A stretch of 7,397 nucleotides of DNA, taken from NCBI GenBank assembly GCA_003641555.1, contig QNAT01000056.1, positions 1 through 7,397 of the forward strand, in the 5' to 3' direction. Position 1 is the first letter of the stretch. Each line of letters starts with the position of its first letter. Below the pieces are notes generated by a model. That model searched no databases and had not been told where the DNA came from. It saw only the letters and a list, made by a program, of their open reading frames with translations. Positions 6,979-7,397 of the stretch are shown here, in pieces. The stretch is from Thermotoga sp. GTDB lineage: Bacteria > Thermotogota > Thermotogae > B3-G13. A program made the translations under genes and the position numbers.

Positions 6979-7006
6979 GACTTGTATCAAGACAAAAGAA
7001 ACGAAC
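6971..7006. repeat. 36-bp interrupted stem-loop
   Basis: GTTCGTTT (6971-6978) pairs with AAACGAAC (6999-7006), and inside it CTTG (6981-6984) pairs with CAAG (6988-6991) around a three-base loop; the unpaired bases form an asymmetric internal bulge. It sits exactly where direct-repeat copy 1 ends. Copy 2 stops at the same GTTCGTTT because the window ends there. It is not followed by a U-tract, so it is not an obvious terminator. Confidence 0.6.
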
Positions 7007-7059
7007 ATAAAGGGGTATTTGAAAACAGGATGTTAAGATACGATCGTTTCAAAAAAGTC

Positions 7060-7085
7060 GTAGGAACTGGTCTTCAGGCCTGTCA
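7060..7085. repeat. Degenerate hairpin related to the cassette's first arm
   Basis: GTAGGAACTGG, then TCTTCAGGCCTGTC, aligns without gaps to the first hairpin of the cassette at 7094-7119 (about 19 of 26 positions identical, offset 34). Several differences keep base pairing (GGTCT with AGGCC), so it looks like an older or alternative copy of the same hairpin unit. Confidence 0.5.
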
Positions 7086-7091
7086 ATTTTG

Positions 7092-7190
7092 CTGTAGGGA
7101 CAGGTTTTTAAACCTGTCCGATGGAACGAAGTTCCATAATATCATTCGCCTTTGGCGAATCGGACAGGAGGTAAACTCCCGTCCCTACGG
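7092..7190. repeat. Four-hairpin cassette with terminal inverted repeats (REP/MITE-like)
   Basis: The cassette is closed by GTAGGGAC (7094-7101) and GTCCCTAC (7181-7188), a perfect 8-bp terminal inverted repeat extended by a C-G and a G-T pair. Inside are four hairpins in series. The first is GGACAGGTTT/AAACCTGTCC (7098-7119). The second is ATGGAAC-GAA-GTTCCAT (7121-7137). The third is ATTCGCC-TTT-GGCGAAT (7144-7160). The fourth is GGACAGGAG/CTCCCGTCC (7162-7184), with one mismatch. The first and last hairpins share GGACAGG and overlap the terminal repeats, so alternative cloverleaf and linear folds are possible. This is typical of REP/BIME or small non-autonomous elements. It encodes no transposase, and it is not a tRNA. 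Confidence 0.8.
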
Positions 7191-7397
7191 TTATGGGTAT
7201 GTATGGTGTAAGATGAAATTGTCCCATTGAGGTTTTGACTTTAAGTCGGCATTACGAAATTTGCGTTAAGGAATTCGAGGAAAAATGTGTTAGGAAAATG
7301 ATACTGTCTGAGCGAAGCGAGTTTATCATTTTTAACATTTTTACGAAGAATTTTAGCAAATTTCGTACTAGCCTTGATTTTTTCTTTGGTTCGTTTC
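7181..7397. repeat. Direct repeat, copy 2 (cut by window end)
   Basis: Begins at the right terminal repeat of the hairpin cassette and runs to the last base of the window, matching copy 1 at 6768-6978 apart from scattered substitutions, a missing 18-base segment, a one-base difference near 7325 and an extra 24 bases (about 7271-7294). That extra segment is bounded by AGGAAAAATG (7278-7287) and AGGAAAATG (7292-7300), so slippage between short direct repeats could explain the length difference. The repeat may continue beyond the window. Confidence 0.88.

Larger units (their letters stand above)
6721..7397. other. Non-coding repeat-rich region right of lacI
   Basis: From the lacI promoter to the window end I find no credible protein gene. 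The only long open frame (plus strand 6889-7230) runs through a hairpin cluster and parts of two copies of a repeat, has no recognisable domain and no good ribosome binding site, and is rejected. The stretch is built of two direct repeat copies, a long stem-loop and a cluster of hairpins, described in separate entries. Bases 6721-6765 hold nothing I can name. Confidence 0.7.

Noticed and set aside
7092..7190. tRNA or other known structured RNA gene because of the cloverleaf-like fold
   Set aside because: No acceptor-stem, T-loop or anticodon-arm consensus, and the terminal repeats plus partial copies nearby fit a repeat element better.
6889..7230. A 113-codon plus-strand open frame beginning MSEASPP
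   Set aside because: It crosses part of a direct repeat, a 36-bp stem-loop and the whole four-hairpin cassette, has no recognisable domain and no good ribosome binding site; the open frame is explained by repeat sequence.
6768..7397. CRISPR array
   Set aside because: Only two long imperfect copies with indels, not short identical repeats with regular unique spacers, and no cas gene.

Overview
The window carries one carbohydrate-uptake locus, entirely on the minus strand, followed by about 760 bp of repeat-rich non-coding DNA at the high-coordinate end. In transcription order (right to left) the genes are a LacI-family repressor, a MalK/UgpC/MsmK-type ABC ATPase, a secreted family-1 sugar-binding protein, a MalF/UgpA-type permease, a MalG/UgpE-type permease and a TIM-barrel sugar isomerase/epimerase. 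All six reading frames are complete. The operon may continue past base 1, because no terminator is visible before the window ends.

The organism is probably an AT-rich anaerobic, possibly thermophilic, bacterium. Strong purine-rich ribosome binding sites, a TTG start codon and a complete sugar ABC cluster with its own LacI regulator and ATPase would suit a Thermotogota member (Kosmotoga/Mesotoga/Petrotoga-like). This is inferred from gene content and style. A Firmicute or another lineage cannot be excluded from sequence alone.

The genes read as a self-contained uptake and processing unit. The binding protein captures a sugar outside the membrane, the two permeases with EAA loops form the channel, the ATPase drives import, and the epimerase probably isomerises the imported sugar or a derivative. 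LacI senses an inducer and acts at a clear CG-centred operator. That operator lies at the predicted transcription start of a good sigma-70-like promoter in the 135-bp gap between lacI and the ATPase gene. A perfect 11-bp stem-loop sits between the binding-protein gene and the first permease, where it could raise binding-protein expression relative to the membrane subunits. The substrate cannot be read from the sequence, and no hydrolase or kinase is present to reveal it.

Right of lacI (6637-7397) I see no credible gene. The region holds two imperfect direct copies of a roughly 0.21-kb sequence (from 6768 and from 7181, the second cut by the window end). Between them lie a 36-bp stem-loop, a degenerate hairpin and a roughly 99-bp cassette of four hairpins closed by GTAGGGAC/GTCCCTAC terminal inverted repeats. 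That block looks like a mobile or REP/MITE-like repeat family and is the least ordinary part of the window. The rest is a well-formed but conventional sugar ABC locus.
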